Assembly (NCBI GenBank): GCA_018398585.1
Contig: JAGTTD010000001.1
Coordinates: 12,774,501-12,838,500, forward strand
Direction: 5' to 3'
Length of the DNA: 64,000 nt
Origin: Simmondsia chinensis
Taxonomy: Eukaryota > Streptophyta > Magnoliopsida > Caryophyllales > Simmondsiaceae
In this document: positions 10,406-22,236 of the stretch, one piece after another
How positions within the stretch are numbered: position 1 is the stretch's first letter
Layout: every line of letters begins with the position of its first letter
The notes under the pieces: model-generated
The model's database searches: none
Told to the model about the DNA's origin: nothing
What the model saw: only the letters and a program-made list of their open reading frames with translations
Translations under genes and position numbers: made by a program

Positions 10406-11901
10406 TGATGTGATTTTAAAGGTTGTTTTAAAGTCGTGTACTCGCAAGCATATGAGATCGTCGTAGCTAAATTAGCTATACGGGTCGTATCCACAGGGAA
10501 CCAGAGCTAAGTTGGATTTCGTTATTTACAAGTGGTTGAATTTTTAGGTTTCTAGTTTGTTTGAAAGATTTGTTGACTGAAATAGTAAAACTAAATATAA
10601 ACTAAAGGTTTCAATTCAATTAAGGCTAGTTTAGATATTGAATACATGGTAGCTTTACTCGTATCTCGTCATTAAATTCTAGTATAACAATGATTTAAGA
10701 GGCTTAGGCTACAAGCACTAAGCCTTAGTTAATATTAAAACTAAGGCTAGGGTAATGAACTAATCTAAAGGCATAACCTATCATATCACTCTAGGTGTAG
10801 CATAGGTTATCTCATTAACACTATTTAATTCCTTTCTTGATCCTAATTCAACATTAAACCTGAATTAATACTTAAGTTAGGGTTTAGGGTAATGAACTAG
10901 TCTAAGAGCATAACCCATCGTATCACCCTAGGTATAGCATGGATTATCTCAATATCACTAACAAATTTCTTTGTCACTCCTAATTAAATATCAATTTATA
11001 TAAAAGATTGTGTTTAGGGTTCGGTACAACCTCAACCCTACGTGAAAACCAGTTATGTTATGGTCTAAGCTACAAGCTCGTGGACTAACGCTAAAAATTT
11101 GGACATGTCAATATGACTACAAGCACACACAAAGAAACACCAAACACAATCATAAATTCCCCACAAGGGTGCATATATAACATAACAAAAATCCATTGTC
11201 AAAAGTATAATATAAAACCAGGATACGGTGGCTACCCGCCCTTCATCTCTAAACTACAAGTCTACTTATCCATAGGAGTTTTAAATATCATGAAATCTAA
11301 GAAAAAAAACAAATAATGGCTACAACTAAGGACTTAATGACTCCCCCCAATTGACGTTGGCGTTGATCCTTGCTTTGATCCTTACAGCACTCCGACCACC
11401 TGTGCTTCAGCGTTTGAGAACCCCTTGGATCTCGTAGCAGCTTTGGGAGGGAGAGGAGGAGAGGAGGCGTGGCCAAAAGATCCCCAAAAAGAAATTAGGC
11501 TTTCGTATTTAAAAGTAGGAACCCGGCCAATGCGTGTGCTTCTGCGGCCCCCTGTGTGCGGCACTTCCTTCTCCCTTGCGATATATATGTATATATTATA
11601 TATATAATAATATAATATAATATAATGTATAATATTATATAATAAAGATATTAACTATCCACGAGACTTACTTGAGTGACCGAATTACAGCCCGATTGGT
11701 CCTTTTTTCGCACACATGGTCGGGTTTCTCAAAGCAGTCTTTAATTATGCCTCGATTATACTTGATTATGCCTCTTTTGAACCATTGTTTGCTCCATTGC
11801 ACTCCAAGCCTAAATGTACCTAGATTACAACAAAACACACATATAAAAGCCGAATATATTGCAGGAATGAGAAATACAATATGTAAATATGAGGCACATC
11901 A
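10406..11901 (-). repeat. 3' LTR of the Tat/Athila-type element
   Basis: 1496 bp, matching 16091-18426 apart from the TIR insertion in the latter. It carries an internal diverged duplication of about 130 bp (units near 10735-10860 and 10865-10995, each with GGGTAATGAACTA..TCTAA..GCATAACC). TATATA-rich sequence lies at 11580-11645. The preceding minus-strand sequence includes TTGAGGACAAGCAAAGAGTG, a string typical upstream of Athila-type polypurine tracts. Confidence 0.88.
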
Positions 11902-13560
11902 ACATTCCCAAGCCACTCTTTGCTTGTCCTCAAGCAAGATTCAACTTAAACTGGCCAATGATAGATAATTTTAGCCGGGCATACAACAGTAAGAATAACT
12001 TGTGAAAACTATTTTTCGATCATATTTGAAGGTATACCTGAAAGTAGAGAATCTTTATGTGATGTTATTATTATACTGGTTCTAACTCGAGTCTCGCGAT
12101 TCAAGTCTTTTTACTAGTATATGAGCTTAAAACTTCTCTCCCCTTTATCTTATTTCAAATAGTCCAAATTTAAGATGAATACAGAGAATAATAGAAGGAA
12201 TCAGCTATCCTAATCATCACCAGTAATCAATAGTAAAATAAAAAAAAACATCTCTTTTCTCTCTTATTTTCCCCTTTTTTTGCTATTTTTTTTCCATGGT
12301 TTGGCATGTCTTCCTTAGACCCATGTAGCGAGTTTTCGGTCTATGACTCCCGATCCAATTGGCTTAAGACACTGAGTGAAGGGCACTCCTCGGACCTAAT
12401 AGCTTGAGTCAAAGAAATTCATAGCCTAAACCGTTGCTAGCACATACCTTTTCTTTCTTTCTTTTTTTTGTTAGGTATTAGTGCTTATTATGGTAACCTG
12501 AGCTGGTTGATTCTTCTTAAGTTTTCCCTATGGCCCGTATAACAAGCTTTAGGTCTGCAGCTCCCGACCCAGTTGGCTCAAGGCACCATGTGTTAAGACA
12601 CCCCTACGGGCTTACTTGGTCAAGACACAGGGGCTACAAGAACCAACAAATCACAGGAACCCTTTTTATTTGTTGGAATCACTCAAGATAAATAGATTAG
12701 AAATTGATTTCAATATTGTTACGAGTAAAATGGTGGATTCAAATTCGTAAAATTATTTCTTTTATTTCAACCTAAAAAGTATGATATGTCATAAGATTAA
12801 GGGTAAAAAATAATAATCTCTCGAACGAGTTAAAAGAAAAAAATACCGATTCAAAAGTTAGTTCTAGAAATAATTTTATTACATAAATATTCTAATCATC
12901 AAAGTACATCTCAAAGTTGATATTCAATAGAAATCACAAACAATTCTGTGCTCATTCATGCCAAAATGCAGCTAATTTGAGCAAAATGAAGCTAACATGA
13001 CAAACAAAAGTTCACGCCATACATGCCATCTCCAAACTCAAACCTTGCATTGTTCTCAATGCAAATCTACAAAAGTAAATATAAGCAAGGAAAGAAAAGA
13101 GACGACCTGGGTATGGCGTATTTAGCTATGCGTAGTGAACGAATCCAAGAAGGGAAGGTAGAAATAGCAAGCTGTAATTGAAGACATAGAAGACAGAATA
13201 CTAAACAGACTTGTAAGTAGTGTTAGAAATAAGGATCGTACAAGTTGTTTGTAAAAGAAAAACAAAGTTAGCATGGTAGGGATAACAAAAGGATCTACAA
13301 TTGAAAGAGACTTTATGTGGAAAAAAGAGAAATAAAAAAAATTAAAACAAAATTAAAACAAAATTAAAAGTAGGATGGGTTGCCTCCCAAGAGCGCTTAG
13401 TTTAACGTCTTCAATCGGATGCATTTTAGAGCACAATATTCAACCAAAATCTAAGGCAGTGTCTGCCATAGCACTCAGGTTGACTCAGTAGGGACGATCC
13501 CCAAACCTAACAGCATTTCTAGACCTGTGACTATTAGGGAGGGAAACATTATCAGCATCG
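11902..13560 (-). other. Non-coding 3' interior of the Tat/Athila-type element
   Basis: This stretch lies between the protease remnant and the 3' LTR, where pol would be expected. No RT, RNase H or integrase motif is seen in any frame. It holds a diverged direct duplication (about 12320-12420 and 12535-12635, sharing CTCCCGAYCCARTTGGCT and nearby text). The rest is AT-rich. Confidence 0.6.
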
Positions 13561-13565
13561 GGGTC

Positions 13566-14135
13566 TCAAATCTCTATCCTACTAGGTGTAGGTGATGAAG
13601 CATAGCTATCGACATAGATACGGACACTATTACAATCAGCACTTTTAGTAGAATCAGACTTATGTAGAATCGGATAATCAGACTTATCCAACTCTACAAA
13701 AGGGTCAATATAATCAACCCTATAGCACTCGAACTCATCCTTTGTCTCAGGGTGCTGAACAATGTTCGAGACCTTCAATTTTCCCTTGAGGTTTCCAAAA
13801 GAAACCTCTAACACTCCCATCCTACAAAGAATCACAGCATCGGCTGTGGCTAAGACCGGTCGATCTAGAATAATGGGAGCGTTGTGCTTTTTCCTAGGAT
13901 TAGGGTCTATATCTAAGATGAGAAAATCAACGTGGAAGACAAACTTGTCAACCTTGACAAGTACATCTTTCACTACCCCACGAGGTACCCGCAATGTCCT
14001 ATCAGCCAACTGAAGTGTAACATTCGTTGGCTTAAGTTCTCCTATACCTAATTCCCCAAAAACTAAGGGATGAGATTTACACTCGCTCCTATATCTAGCA
14101 AGGCTCTGCTGGTGTAATGCTCTCCTACGACGCAT
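13566..14135 (-). pseudogene. Retroviral-type aspartic protease remnant (Tat/Athila)
   Basis: The 189-residue open frame contains GELKPTNVTLQLADRTLRVP, GVVKDVLVKVDKFVFHVDF, and APIILDRPVLATADAVI. These match the conserved C-terminal part of Tat/Athila-type retropepsins (ELKPT..LQLADRS..PRG..EDVLVKV; PIILGRPFLAT). The catalytic DxGAS-type motif (LLDIGAS) is visible at about 14081-14102 but in another frame, followed by stop codons, so a frameshift separates the active site from the rest. The first 30 or so residues of the open frame are out-of-frame text. In an intact element this domain would process gag-pol in the particle; here it is non-functional. Confidence 0.8.
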
Positions 14136-14223
14136 GGAACTATAAATGCCCAGGGATCTCGAAACTTAGGTGGGGGGCCCGACACTAAAATACTGCTCAC
14201 CTTCTTGGTGGGCCGGACCTTCT

Positions 14224-15869
14224 TCAGGATATGAGTTGGCGCGTGCTTCTTTTTGGTGCAAAGGTTCCTGAGTACATAGGAATGTATTTAGTGGCTTCAA
14301 TCAACTGTAAGTTCATCTTCACATTCTTAAACAAATCTATGAGCTCAGCCCTCTTTGGGTCGTCCTTCTTCTTCGGTCCTATAAGAGCCGAAAAAAGAGA
14401 CGACGGGTTCAAAAACCCTATCTTGTGGGTCCTCCCAATCAGCAGTGGGGGAGGCATCCATGCTCTTCTTGTCAACCTTGAACTCCACAACTCTAAGTTT
14501 CCCCTCCCCAAACAATGACACTATCTGAACTTGCTCGTGAGGAGGCAAGTTAAGGTCAGAACTAGTTGACCCTGCTGGAATTGTGAGAGGTTGGGAGGAT
14601 AACCTCCCTTCCTCTTGCCCATGAAGTACTTGTGTCAATTGTCCTATAGGGTCTTCTAATCTAGCCATGGATTGAGAATGGGATCGGACTAGTTGTGCAT
14701 TGTCTTCCATGAATTAGAGCATACGCTCCTCGAACTGAGAAGAGTATCCCAAAGGTGGGGGAGGAGGATCAGTGTGTAAAACTGGGAGGGTAGGCTGAGA
14801 AATATACCTCAGCCCTCCTAAAAAGGTAGGACGGTATGTGTTACCTACAATGCCAGGATTCTGTTGTCTCGTGGGTGGATTCTAATGGTCGTTCTATCTC
14901 AACGAGAAATTCGGGTAGCTGCGCCATCAAGGACTATAGGTGTTTGAGAACGGGTCATTATTCCTCAAATATCCTTGAGCTGCATAAACTTGTTCCTGCA
15001 TGTATTCGGGAAATTGAGACGCATATAAGCAATCAAGCACAAAATGGTCCTCACACGAACAAATGCGACATGGAGTGGTACCACCCGATAATTTAGCTGT
15101 GTCGACTGGGAGCACATTAGTAGGATTCGCATGCAAGTTCATAAGCTGATCCATCTTCCTACTAAGAGTGTCCAATCGAAGGTTAACTTTATCGTTAGGT
15201 GCTACTTCGTAGACACCAGGTGTGCCTCCTCTAACCACCCTCACATAAGAGGCTTGGTCGAGAGAGTGTTCGCTGAGGCGCTCAGATACCGTCCATGCCT
15301 TGTCCTCATCTTATTGGTTAAATGCTACCCCACATGAAGTATTAACTATTTGCTTGTTAGATGCAATAAGACCATCATAAAAATGTTGCTCTAGAGCCCA
15401 CTTGAGCGACCCATGATGGGAACAGTTTCTAAGAAGCTCCTTGAATTTATCCCAACTTGCATGAAATTGTTCCTAATCCCTTTGTTCAAAACTGTTGATT
15501 GCACGCTTAATAGCTAGTTCCAGCTTTAGGATAAAGCTTGATAAGGAACTTTTGTTGAAGGTCAGCCTAAGTGGTGATTTCACCTCTCGGACGAGACTGA
15601 AACCACCTTTTGGTTACATCCTTTAACGAGAATAGAAAAAGGCGTAGCCTAATAACATCAGTTGAGACATCTTGATAGTGATAAGTTTTGCAAATTTCTA
15701 TAAATACATCAAGGTGCTCGTATGGGCACTCTATCCACTTCCTACAGAAAGTAGGAAGCATGTTGATGATCTTGGGCTTAACTTCGACGCTTGCATTACC
15801 CAATGCAGATAATGCAACTCCGGTGAGTGCAATGTACGTTTGGGGACAAAGTGGTTCCCAATCATACAT
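14224..15869 (-). pseudogene. Gag remnant of the Tat/Athila-type element
   Basis: The pieces read right to left. 15869-15567 has the retrotransposon gag core PYEHLDVFIEICKTYHY, DVIRLRLFLFSLKD and KRWFQSRPRGEITT. 15244-14927 carries a CCHC knuckle (C-x2-C-x4-H-x4-C, CRICSCEDHFVLDC). 14710-14345 is a linker. 14511-14224 has AELIDLFKNVKMNLQLIEATKYIPMY (given here only as start AELIDLF and end KYIPMY), the segment just before the protease in Athila-type polyproteins. Several stops and frameshifts lie between the pieces. Gag would form the RNA-packaging particle; this copy cannot make a full-length protein. Confidence 0.75.
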
Positions 15870-16066
15870 GGCGTGAAGGCTTACATAACCGGAAAAAAAT
15901 TATTTAAAATAAATAAATAAATAAAAACAAACAAAAGAGAAAAAATGAAACAAAAAAAAAACTAATGAGAAAAAAAAGTAGGTTTTTTTCCTTTCTTTTA
16001 ACAAAGAATATAAAAATAAAAATAGAAAATAACTCGTTAATTTCTAACTTAAGTTAGCCTATCGAT

Positions 16067-16085
16067 TCCCCGGCAATGGCCCCAA
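16067..16085 (-). promoter_or_regulatory. Primer-binding site, tRNA-Asp-like
   Basis: On the minus strand TTGGGGCCATTGCCGGGGA lies five bases inside the end of the 5' LTR. Tat/Athila elements usually carry TGGCGCCGTTGCCGGGGA at this position, so this is a slightly mutated version. It fixes both the orientation and the lineage. Confidence 0.75.
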
Positions 16086-16090
16086 ACGCT

Positions 16091-18426
16091 TGATGTGATT
16101 TTAAAGGTTGTTTTAAACCGTGTTTTTGCAAGCATACGAGATGGTCTTAGCTAAATTGGGTATACGGGTTATATCCACAGGGAATCGGAGCTAAGTTGGA
16201 TTTCGTTATTCACAAGTGATTGAATTTTTGGGTTTTTAATTGGTTTGAATGATTTGTTGACTAAAATAGTAAAACTAAATATAAGGTAAACGTATCAATT
16301 CAATGAAGGTTAGTTCAGGGAATGAATTCAGGGTAGCTTTACTTATATCCTGTCATTATATCCTACTATAACAATGATTTAGGATGCTTAGGCTAGAGGC
16401 ACTATGCCTAGGTCGATATTTAAACTAGGGCTTAGGGTAATGAATTAGTTTAAAGGCATAACTTATCATATCACTCTAAGTATAGCATATGTTATCTCAT
16501 CAGCATTACTTAATTCGTTTCTTGCTCCTAATTGAACATTAAACCTGAATTTATACTTAACTTAGGGTTTAGGATAATGAACTAGTCTAAAGCTATGTTT
16601 GGATCATAGAATTGGAGGCTGGAATTGGGGCCCAGAATTTCAACTCTGTTATTTGGTTCACTTGCTAGAATTGGAATTACAATTCTACTGCCCAATTCCA
16701 TGGAGTTGGATTTCAACTGAAAATCAAACTTTCTAATTCCTTATGGTGGGGGTAAGGAATTGTAATTCCATATTAACGCTATTGACCTAAAATTTAAAAT
16801 GATCCTACTTAATTAACCTAAATCCAATATGTCTCAAAATCCAAAGACTTAGACACAACCTATAATTTGACTCGAACCTCGAAATCACCCAACTCGAATG
16901 ACTTAAACTTGAAATGACCGAAATCACCTTAACTCGAAGTCCGAAATGATCCGACCCATCTCAAACTCAGCATAAGATGACTCGAAATTTTAAATGATAC
17001 AACTCATTTGTCCTAAAACTAAGATAACTCGAGCTTGAAATGACCTAAATGAACTCAAACTCGATCATAACTTTCCGGAATCCCAAAAAGACCTAACCTG
17101 ATTAATTGAAAATCCAAGATAACTTGAACACCAATTGACAGACGCGATACTTGACCCGATTTGACTCAAAACTCGAATATTCGAACTCAAATCGAATCGC
17201 TCCGACCATAACAACTCAAACGCAATGTTAACCCCTCCAACTAAAGTCTGATCATGGTTGATTTAAAACTCCAAATACTCTAACTCGATTGACTGAAAAT
17301 CTGTGATGACTCGAATCATTATTGAATTATAATTCCGAGCTTCAATTCTTTTGACGAACCAATTAATGGAATTTCAATTCCATCAGAATTCCAATTCCAC
17401 CAGAATTGGAATTGTAATTGTAATTCCACAGTTCAATTCCAATTCTATGCTCCAAACAGGGCATAACCCATCATATCACCATAGGTGTAGCCTAGTTTAT
17501 CTCAATAGCATTAAAAAATTCTTTTGTCACTTCTAATTAAATATCAATTTGTATAAAAGATTGTGATCTCAACCCTGATCAAACGTGAAAACCAGTTATG
17601 TTATAGTCTAGACTACAAGCTCGTAGACTAATGATAAAAAATTGGAGATCTCAATATGACTACAAGCACACACAAAGAAACACCAAACACAATCATAAAT
17701 TCGCCACAGGGATGCGTATATTACATAACACAAATCCATTGTCAAAAGCATAATATAAATCTGGGGTATGAGCGGCTATCCATCTTTCATCCCTATATTA
17801 TAAGTCTACTCCTTTATAGGAGTTTTAAATATCATGGAATCTAAGGAAGAAAGCAATAATTGCTACGACTAAGGACTTGAAGACTCCCCGAATTGATGTT
17901 GACGTTGATCCTTGCTTTGATCCTTCCGGCACTCCGACCACCCGCGCTTTGGCGTTTGAGAACCCCTTGGATCTTGTAGCAGCTTCGGGAGGGAGAGGAG
18001 GCGTGGCCAACAGATATCTTAAAAGAAGTCAGGTTTTCGTATTTAAAAGCGGGAATCCGGCCAGTGCGTTTGCGTCTGCGGCCCCCTGCGTGCAGCACTC
18101 CCTCCTCCCCTGTGATATATATGTATGAACATTTATATAAATATATAATATAATATAATATATAATATATATATATATAATATCCACAAGACTCATTTGA
18201 GCTATCGAATTACAACCCGATTGGTTCTTTTTTGGCACACGTGGTCGGGTTTCTCAAAACAGTCTTCAATTATCCCTCGATTATACTTGATTCTGCCTCT
18301 TTTCAACCTTTGTTTGCTCTGTTGTACTTTAAGCTTAAATGTACCTAAATTACAACAAAACATACATATAAAAGTCGAATATATTGCATGAATGAGAAAT
18401 AAAATATGTAAATATGGGGCATATCA
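16091..18426 (-). repeat. 5' LTR of the Tat/Athila-type element
   Basis: Matches 10406-11901, but 2336 bp long because a TIR element of about 873 bp (16591-17463) interrupts it. It ends GGCATATCA, directly followed by the GTTGA target duplication. Confidence 0.88.
16591..17463. mobile_element. TIR DNA transposon, non-autonomous, in the LTR
   Basis: This insertion is absent from the partner LTR. The ends are inverted: left GCTATGTTTGGATCATAGAA, right (reverse complement) GCCCTGTTTGGAGCATAGAA. It is flanked by TAA at 16588-16590 and 17464-17466, consistent with the 3-bp TAA/TTA duplication of PIF/Harbinger-type elements. The inner part is rich in short near-repeats such as AACTCGAA and GAAATGACC and encodes nothing. 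A larger relative lies at 34700-36518. Superfamily assignment is tentative, because the uninterrupted LTR sequence at this point is not identical. Confidence 0.65.
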
Positions 18427-18431
18427 GTTGA

Positions 18432-18769
18432 GTTCGAGATCTTTAGATTTGAAGAAATGGGTTAGGCGTTCTGGGTCTTATTTGCCCATCACAAACAAGT
18501 TTTTATTTGTCATGAATTTGAATTTGAATTTGAATCACTTATTAGCGTTAGGTTTCAAAGAATATTCTTCCAAGGCAAATCGAAGAATAAAAATAAAAAA
18601 AAAAAAAAAAAAAAAAACAAAAACGAGTTGTAACGCCCAATTTTCCCAAAGATGATATAAGAGACGGTCAAAGGTCGTTCCCCGTCAAATTCACCTCCCC
18701 ACCAACCCCGTGACCTTATGTTGCCGCGTCATTGGCAACTTGTCAAAAAGAAATTATATATATACAAGA
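18432..18769. other. Unassigned sequence
   Basis: Between the Tat-type element and the inverted-repeat element. Contains a (TTTGAA)n-like stretch (about 18516-18537) and a long A run (about 18595-18618). Nothing else is recognised. Confidence 0.5.
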
Positions 18770-19208
18770 GGTTTCCTTGTACTTTTTGCTAGATTACTTT
18801 GACTTTAGTTTAAATAATAAATTATAAAAAAAAGGAGGTTTATGGATTTTACCAATTACTTAATGGAGGTCTATTTAAAAGGAAGTTTAAAAATTTCTTA
18901 AAAAATATGAAAATTATAAATTGTTAAAAATAAAAAAAGGGCTTCTTTTTTTTTTTTATCAAAAACCATTTAAGTTTTAGGTGTGGTTTTAAAAAAACAC
19001 CCAAAATTTCTAATTTTATAATGACACCTAAACTTTCAAAAAAATTTTAATGTTATAGCTTAATGTTAACACTGGTAATATTCGTTAGTTTTTGCAAATG
19101 AAAATTTTAAAAAAACCAAGGATAACCTTAATTAATTTTGATTTTATTCAAGTGATTCTTTTCCAGGCCTTTCGCTTCTTTGAAATTGATTAATGCCATG
19201 TTGGTAAT
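18770..19208 (+). mobile_element. Left arm of a split inverted-repeat element
   Basis: About 18775-19100 is the diverged reverse complement of about 26190-26605. Shared blocks include GACTTTAGTTTAAATAATAA, GGAGGTTTATGGATTTTACC, AAAAAATATGAAAATTATAA and a TTAGGTGTGGTTTT block. With the gypsy element removed, the two arms form a fold-back or MULE-like element of roughly 1.3 kb. Termini and target duplication are not resolved, and no transposase is encoded. Confidence 0.6.
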
Positions 19209-20088
19209 TGTCACGGATAATTTAATGAATAACTGTGATGGCGATAAGGTTTCTCTCACCCAGACAACAAAACACAAGAACAACTCATGAAAAGCACACT
19301 TAAGGGAGCATACGAAAATAAGGGAAAATTCTCGTTAATGAAGTCAGTAATTATTTTGGATCCCTATAGCTGATATAAAGGACTCATATATATAGGCCTT
19401 GACACCCCCAAGGCTGTAGGTAACTGCTGATGCCAGTGTCACGTTTTGCTGCTGTCAACCGTCTGGTTGAGTATTGCCACGGTTAAGGGTCAAGGTTGGT
19501 CAAGGTAACCGCCCTTCCATTTTGGCTGCTGATTTGAAGTGGCAGTTACCCAGTCTCGGCCCCACTCTCCATTTTCCAGCTCAAGTAGAGTCAAACTCAA
19601 TCAAGATGATCAAGAAGGCTTCCTGCCTCTTGCCTTTAATTACCGTTCATCATGTGCCCATCATCCTCCTCTAAGCTCCATCAATATCCAGGTCTAGATG
19701 GGCCTGCACAAACCTGCACTAGGCCTGCGTAATGTCTACACACATTTAGGCTAGCCCAGTACCTTGCTTTGGGCCAGGTGGTGCGTAACCCTATGCTAGG
19801 CCTGTGCATGCCTGGGCTGGGCCAGCTCCTCACGCTGGGCATGGCGCTGCGTTGGCTAGGCGTTACTCGTGCACTGGGCTCGGTGCTACGCGTGTGTGAG
19901 GCCTATGTCTGCATTCTTGACATCGCCTTGGACTAGTGTCCATCCTGATTCCCAGTTGATCCGTCACCGAGGCCAAGGTCCATTGTCTCCTGATGCACCC
20001 TTATGAGGGTTTGCACCTCATATTCTCGATGTTGCCTTCGCAAGGCGTCCCCACTTGTATCATGGTTCGGTGTATCACAGGTCTTACA
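19209..20088 (-). repeat. 3' LTR of chromovirus 19209-25736
   Basis: 880 bp, matching 24894-25736. It contains a minus-strand TATATATA at about 19386-19393, a candidate TATA box, and CT-rich repeats with GCTGGGC/CTGCGC text. It ends GGTCTTACA in + orientation. Confidence 0.85.
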
Positions 20089-20099
20089 AATCACCCCCA

Positions 20100-21774
20100 C
20101 CGGAATAACCTCATGTCCTCGGAAGGGTCTTATGTACTCCATGACTTTATCCTGGAATTTCCATAAAGTCTTGCCCATTCCTATGTAGCCTCCAATAAAA
20201 GAGTGCCTTTCCAATGAACAAGGAAGTCTCATTTCCTGTTCTTCTTACCTTGACCAAGCACTTGATGCTCAAGGACTCTTTCCACTTCCTGGGAAATTTG
20301 CTCTCGAATGGTAGGCAGTGCCCTTCATTGCTTTAGATGAACACCCGCACTATCCTTAACATGACGTTTTAAAAAGCTAACGTGGAAAGTAGGGTGCACG
20401 TTAAGCCTTGGGGTTAATTCCAAACGGTAAGCCATGGGTCCAACATTTTTAACAATTTCGAATAGTCCGTCATATTTAGGCACTAGGCTACGATGTACCG
20501 CCTTACTGCTTATCTTTTTCCATATTTAGGGCGTTACTTTTAGCATCACCTTATCCCCTACGTTAAACTCTAAGGGTCTTCGTTTCTTGTCCGCATACTT
20601 TTTCATTCGCCTTGCTACTTTGTCAAGGCAGTCCTTCGCCATGTCAAGCAGCACTTGTTTGTCCATTGCAAAGCACTATGCAGCAAGAGGTTGCCACCCC
20701 ATGGCCAGTTCGAATGGGCTGAAACCTGTGGCACCGCTTTTATGTAAATTGTAACAAAATTGAGCAGTGTCCAAGAGTTCCCACCCAGTTCCTTTGTGAT
20801 GCAGTCACATAATGCCTTAGGTATTCTTCCAACAAGGCATTAATGCGTTCCATTTGCCCATTTATTTAGGAATGGTTTGCCACATAAAATTTCAATTCAG
20901 ACCCCATTAAGTTAAATAATGATGTCCAGAATCGACCCATGAATCTAGAATATCGGTTGCTTGCAATATCCTCAGGTTAAACAAAATAATTGACCTCATT
21001 TTTGTAAAAGATTTAAGCAGCTTGATTGGCTGGAATGGTTTGCCGTAGAAAATTTCAATTGAGACCCCATTAAGTTAAAGAACACTATCCAAAGCCGACC
21101 TAAGAATCTAGAATATCAGTTGCTTACAATATCCTCGGGTAGACCAAAATACATGACCTCGTTTTTTTAAATGATTTGAGCAGCCTGATCGGCTAGAATG
21201 GTTTGCCGTATAAAATTTCAATTGAGACCCCATTAAGTTAAATAATGTTGTCCAGAACTGACCCATGAATCAAGAATATTAGTTGCTTACAGTATCCTCG
21301 GGCAAACCAAAATACTTGACCTCGTTTGGATAGACAAGCGTGAGCGGCAGACATGAAAACGGCATACTTAGAAAATCTATCAACTAGAACCATTGCAGAC
21401 TTTTGACCATCAACACTTGGAAATCCCAAAATAAAATACATCAACAAAGACTTCCATGGCTTTTCGGGTATCGGTAGTGGTTGTAAGTGTCCTGCTTCTT
21501 TTCATCTTTTGAGCTTGTCTTGTTGGCACACGAGACACAACTTCATGTATGCCTCAATCTCTTGTCCCATCCTTGGCCAATAGTAGCTCCGCTCTAGTAA
21601 GGCTTGCGTTCTCTCACATCCAGGATATCCAACCCATTGAGCGTTGTGACATTCCCTCAGCAGCTCTATCCTCAACTTCCCTGCAGGGATATACATGTGG
21701 ATACCCTGCGCAAAGATTAAATTATCATCAATCCAATAACGGCGTGCTTCGTCATCCAATACCTTTTGCTTCAT
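20100..21774 (-). pseudogene. Integrase and chromodomain remnant
   Basis: 21774-21502 has the integrase zinc-binding text LRECHNAQWVGYPG..RTQALLERSYYWPRM..YMKLCLVCQQDK, an HHCC domain (shown in part). 21447-21238 starts the catalytic core (DGQKSAMVLVDRFSKYAVF). The frame then runs into a 163-bp triplication (20869-21330). Downstream, near 20240-20460, text such as YRLELTPRLNVHPTFHVSFL, EVERVLEHQVLG and DFLVHWKG marks the C-terminal and chromodomain regions, with stops and frameshifts. Integrase would insert the cDNA and the chromodomain would guide it to chromatin; neither can be made from this copy. Confidence 0.75.
20869..21330 (-). repeat. 163-bp tandem triplication inside integrase
   Basis: Units start at 20869, 21032 and 21195, each with GAATGGTTTGCC, AAAATTTCAATT, GACCCCATTAAGTTAAA and ATATCCTC, and a constant period of 163 bp. 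The third unit joins normal integrase sequence at about 21320. It therefore arose by duplication of a coding segment. Confidence 0.85.
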
Positions 21775-21960
21775 TTAAAGGTATGAAGGGTCAGATTTTT
21801 TTGCTTCTTTTACTCGTCTATTGAAGTCTGTCTCAACCTGAGATAGCACTGTGACATGTTCCAGGGACTTGCGGTTGAGAGCATCTGGGACCACCTTATG
21901 TCTCCCCTGTTTGTGTTCCCATACAAAGCCATATTCCTCTACAAACTCTTGCCAATGAGC

Positions 21961-22236
21961 CTATTTAGGAGATAGCTTCTTTCGAGACTCGAAATAAGTG
22001 TTCGTGAAATTATTAGTGTGAACTATAAAATTCACTCCCAAAAGGTAATGCCTCCATACACATAGACAATGTTCTACGACAAGCGTTTCTTTCTCATGAG
22101 TAGAGTACCCTTTTTCATGCTCTTTCAGTTTCCGACTCTCGAATGCAATCGGATGTCCATCTTGTACCAACACTCCTCTAATAGCATGGCCCGAAGCGTC
22201 AGTATGTAGTTCAAAAGTTCTGTTGAAGAATGGCAA
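21961..22236 (-). pseudogene. RNase H domain remnant (gypsy)
   Basis: Text FELHTDASGHAIRGVLVQ, HPIAFESRKLKEHEKGYST, EKETLVVEHCLCVWRHYLLG and FIVHTN matches the Ty3/gypsy RNase H domain (TDAS catalytic Asp, E, and HTD changed to HTN). The canonical last Asp of the TDH/HTD motif is Asn here. It sits between the RT and integrase pieces in the expected order. Confidence 0.8.

Larger units (their letters stand above)
10406..18426 (-). mobile_element. Tat/Athila-type LTR retrotransposon lacking pol
   Basis: The ends are well defined. LTRs lie at 10406-11901 (3') and 16091-18426 (5', enlarged by a TIR element), both starting TGATGTGATTTTAAAGG and ending GGCAYATCA in + orientation. A perfect 5-bp target duplication GTTGA lies at 10401-10405 and 18427-18431. 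The primer site next to the 5' LTR (16067-16085) reads TTGGGGCCATTGCCGGGGA on the minus strand, close to the tRNA-Asp site used by Tat/Athila elements. The interior encodes gag and an aspartic protease, both broken. Only about 1.7 kb separates the protease from the 3' LTR, and no reverse transcriptase, RNase H or integrase is seen there. It is therefore a non-autonomous gag-protease element and would have needed a helper for its last move. Confidence 0.88.

Noticed and set aside
10860..11040. TTTAGGGT strings as interstitial telomere repeats
   Set aside because: Only isolated copies within an LTR, not a TTTAGGG array.
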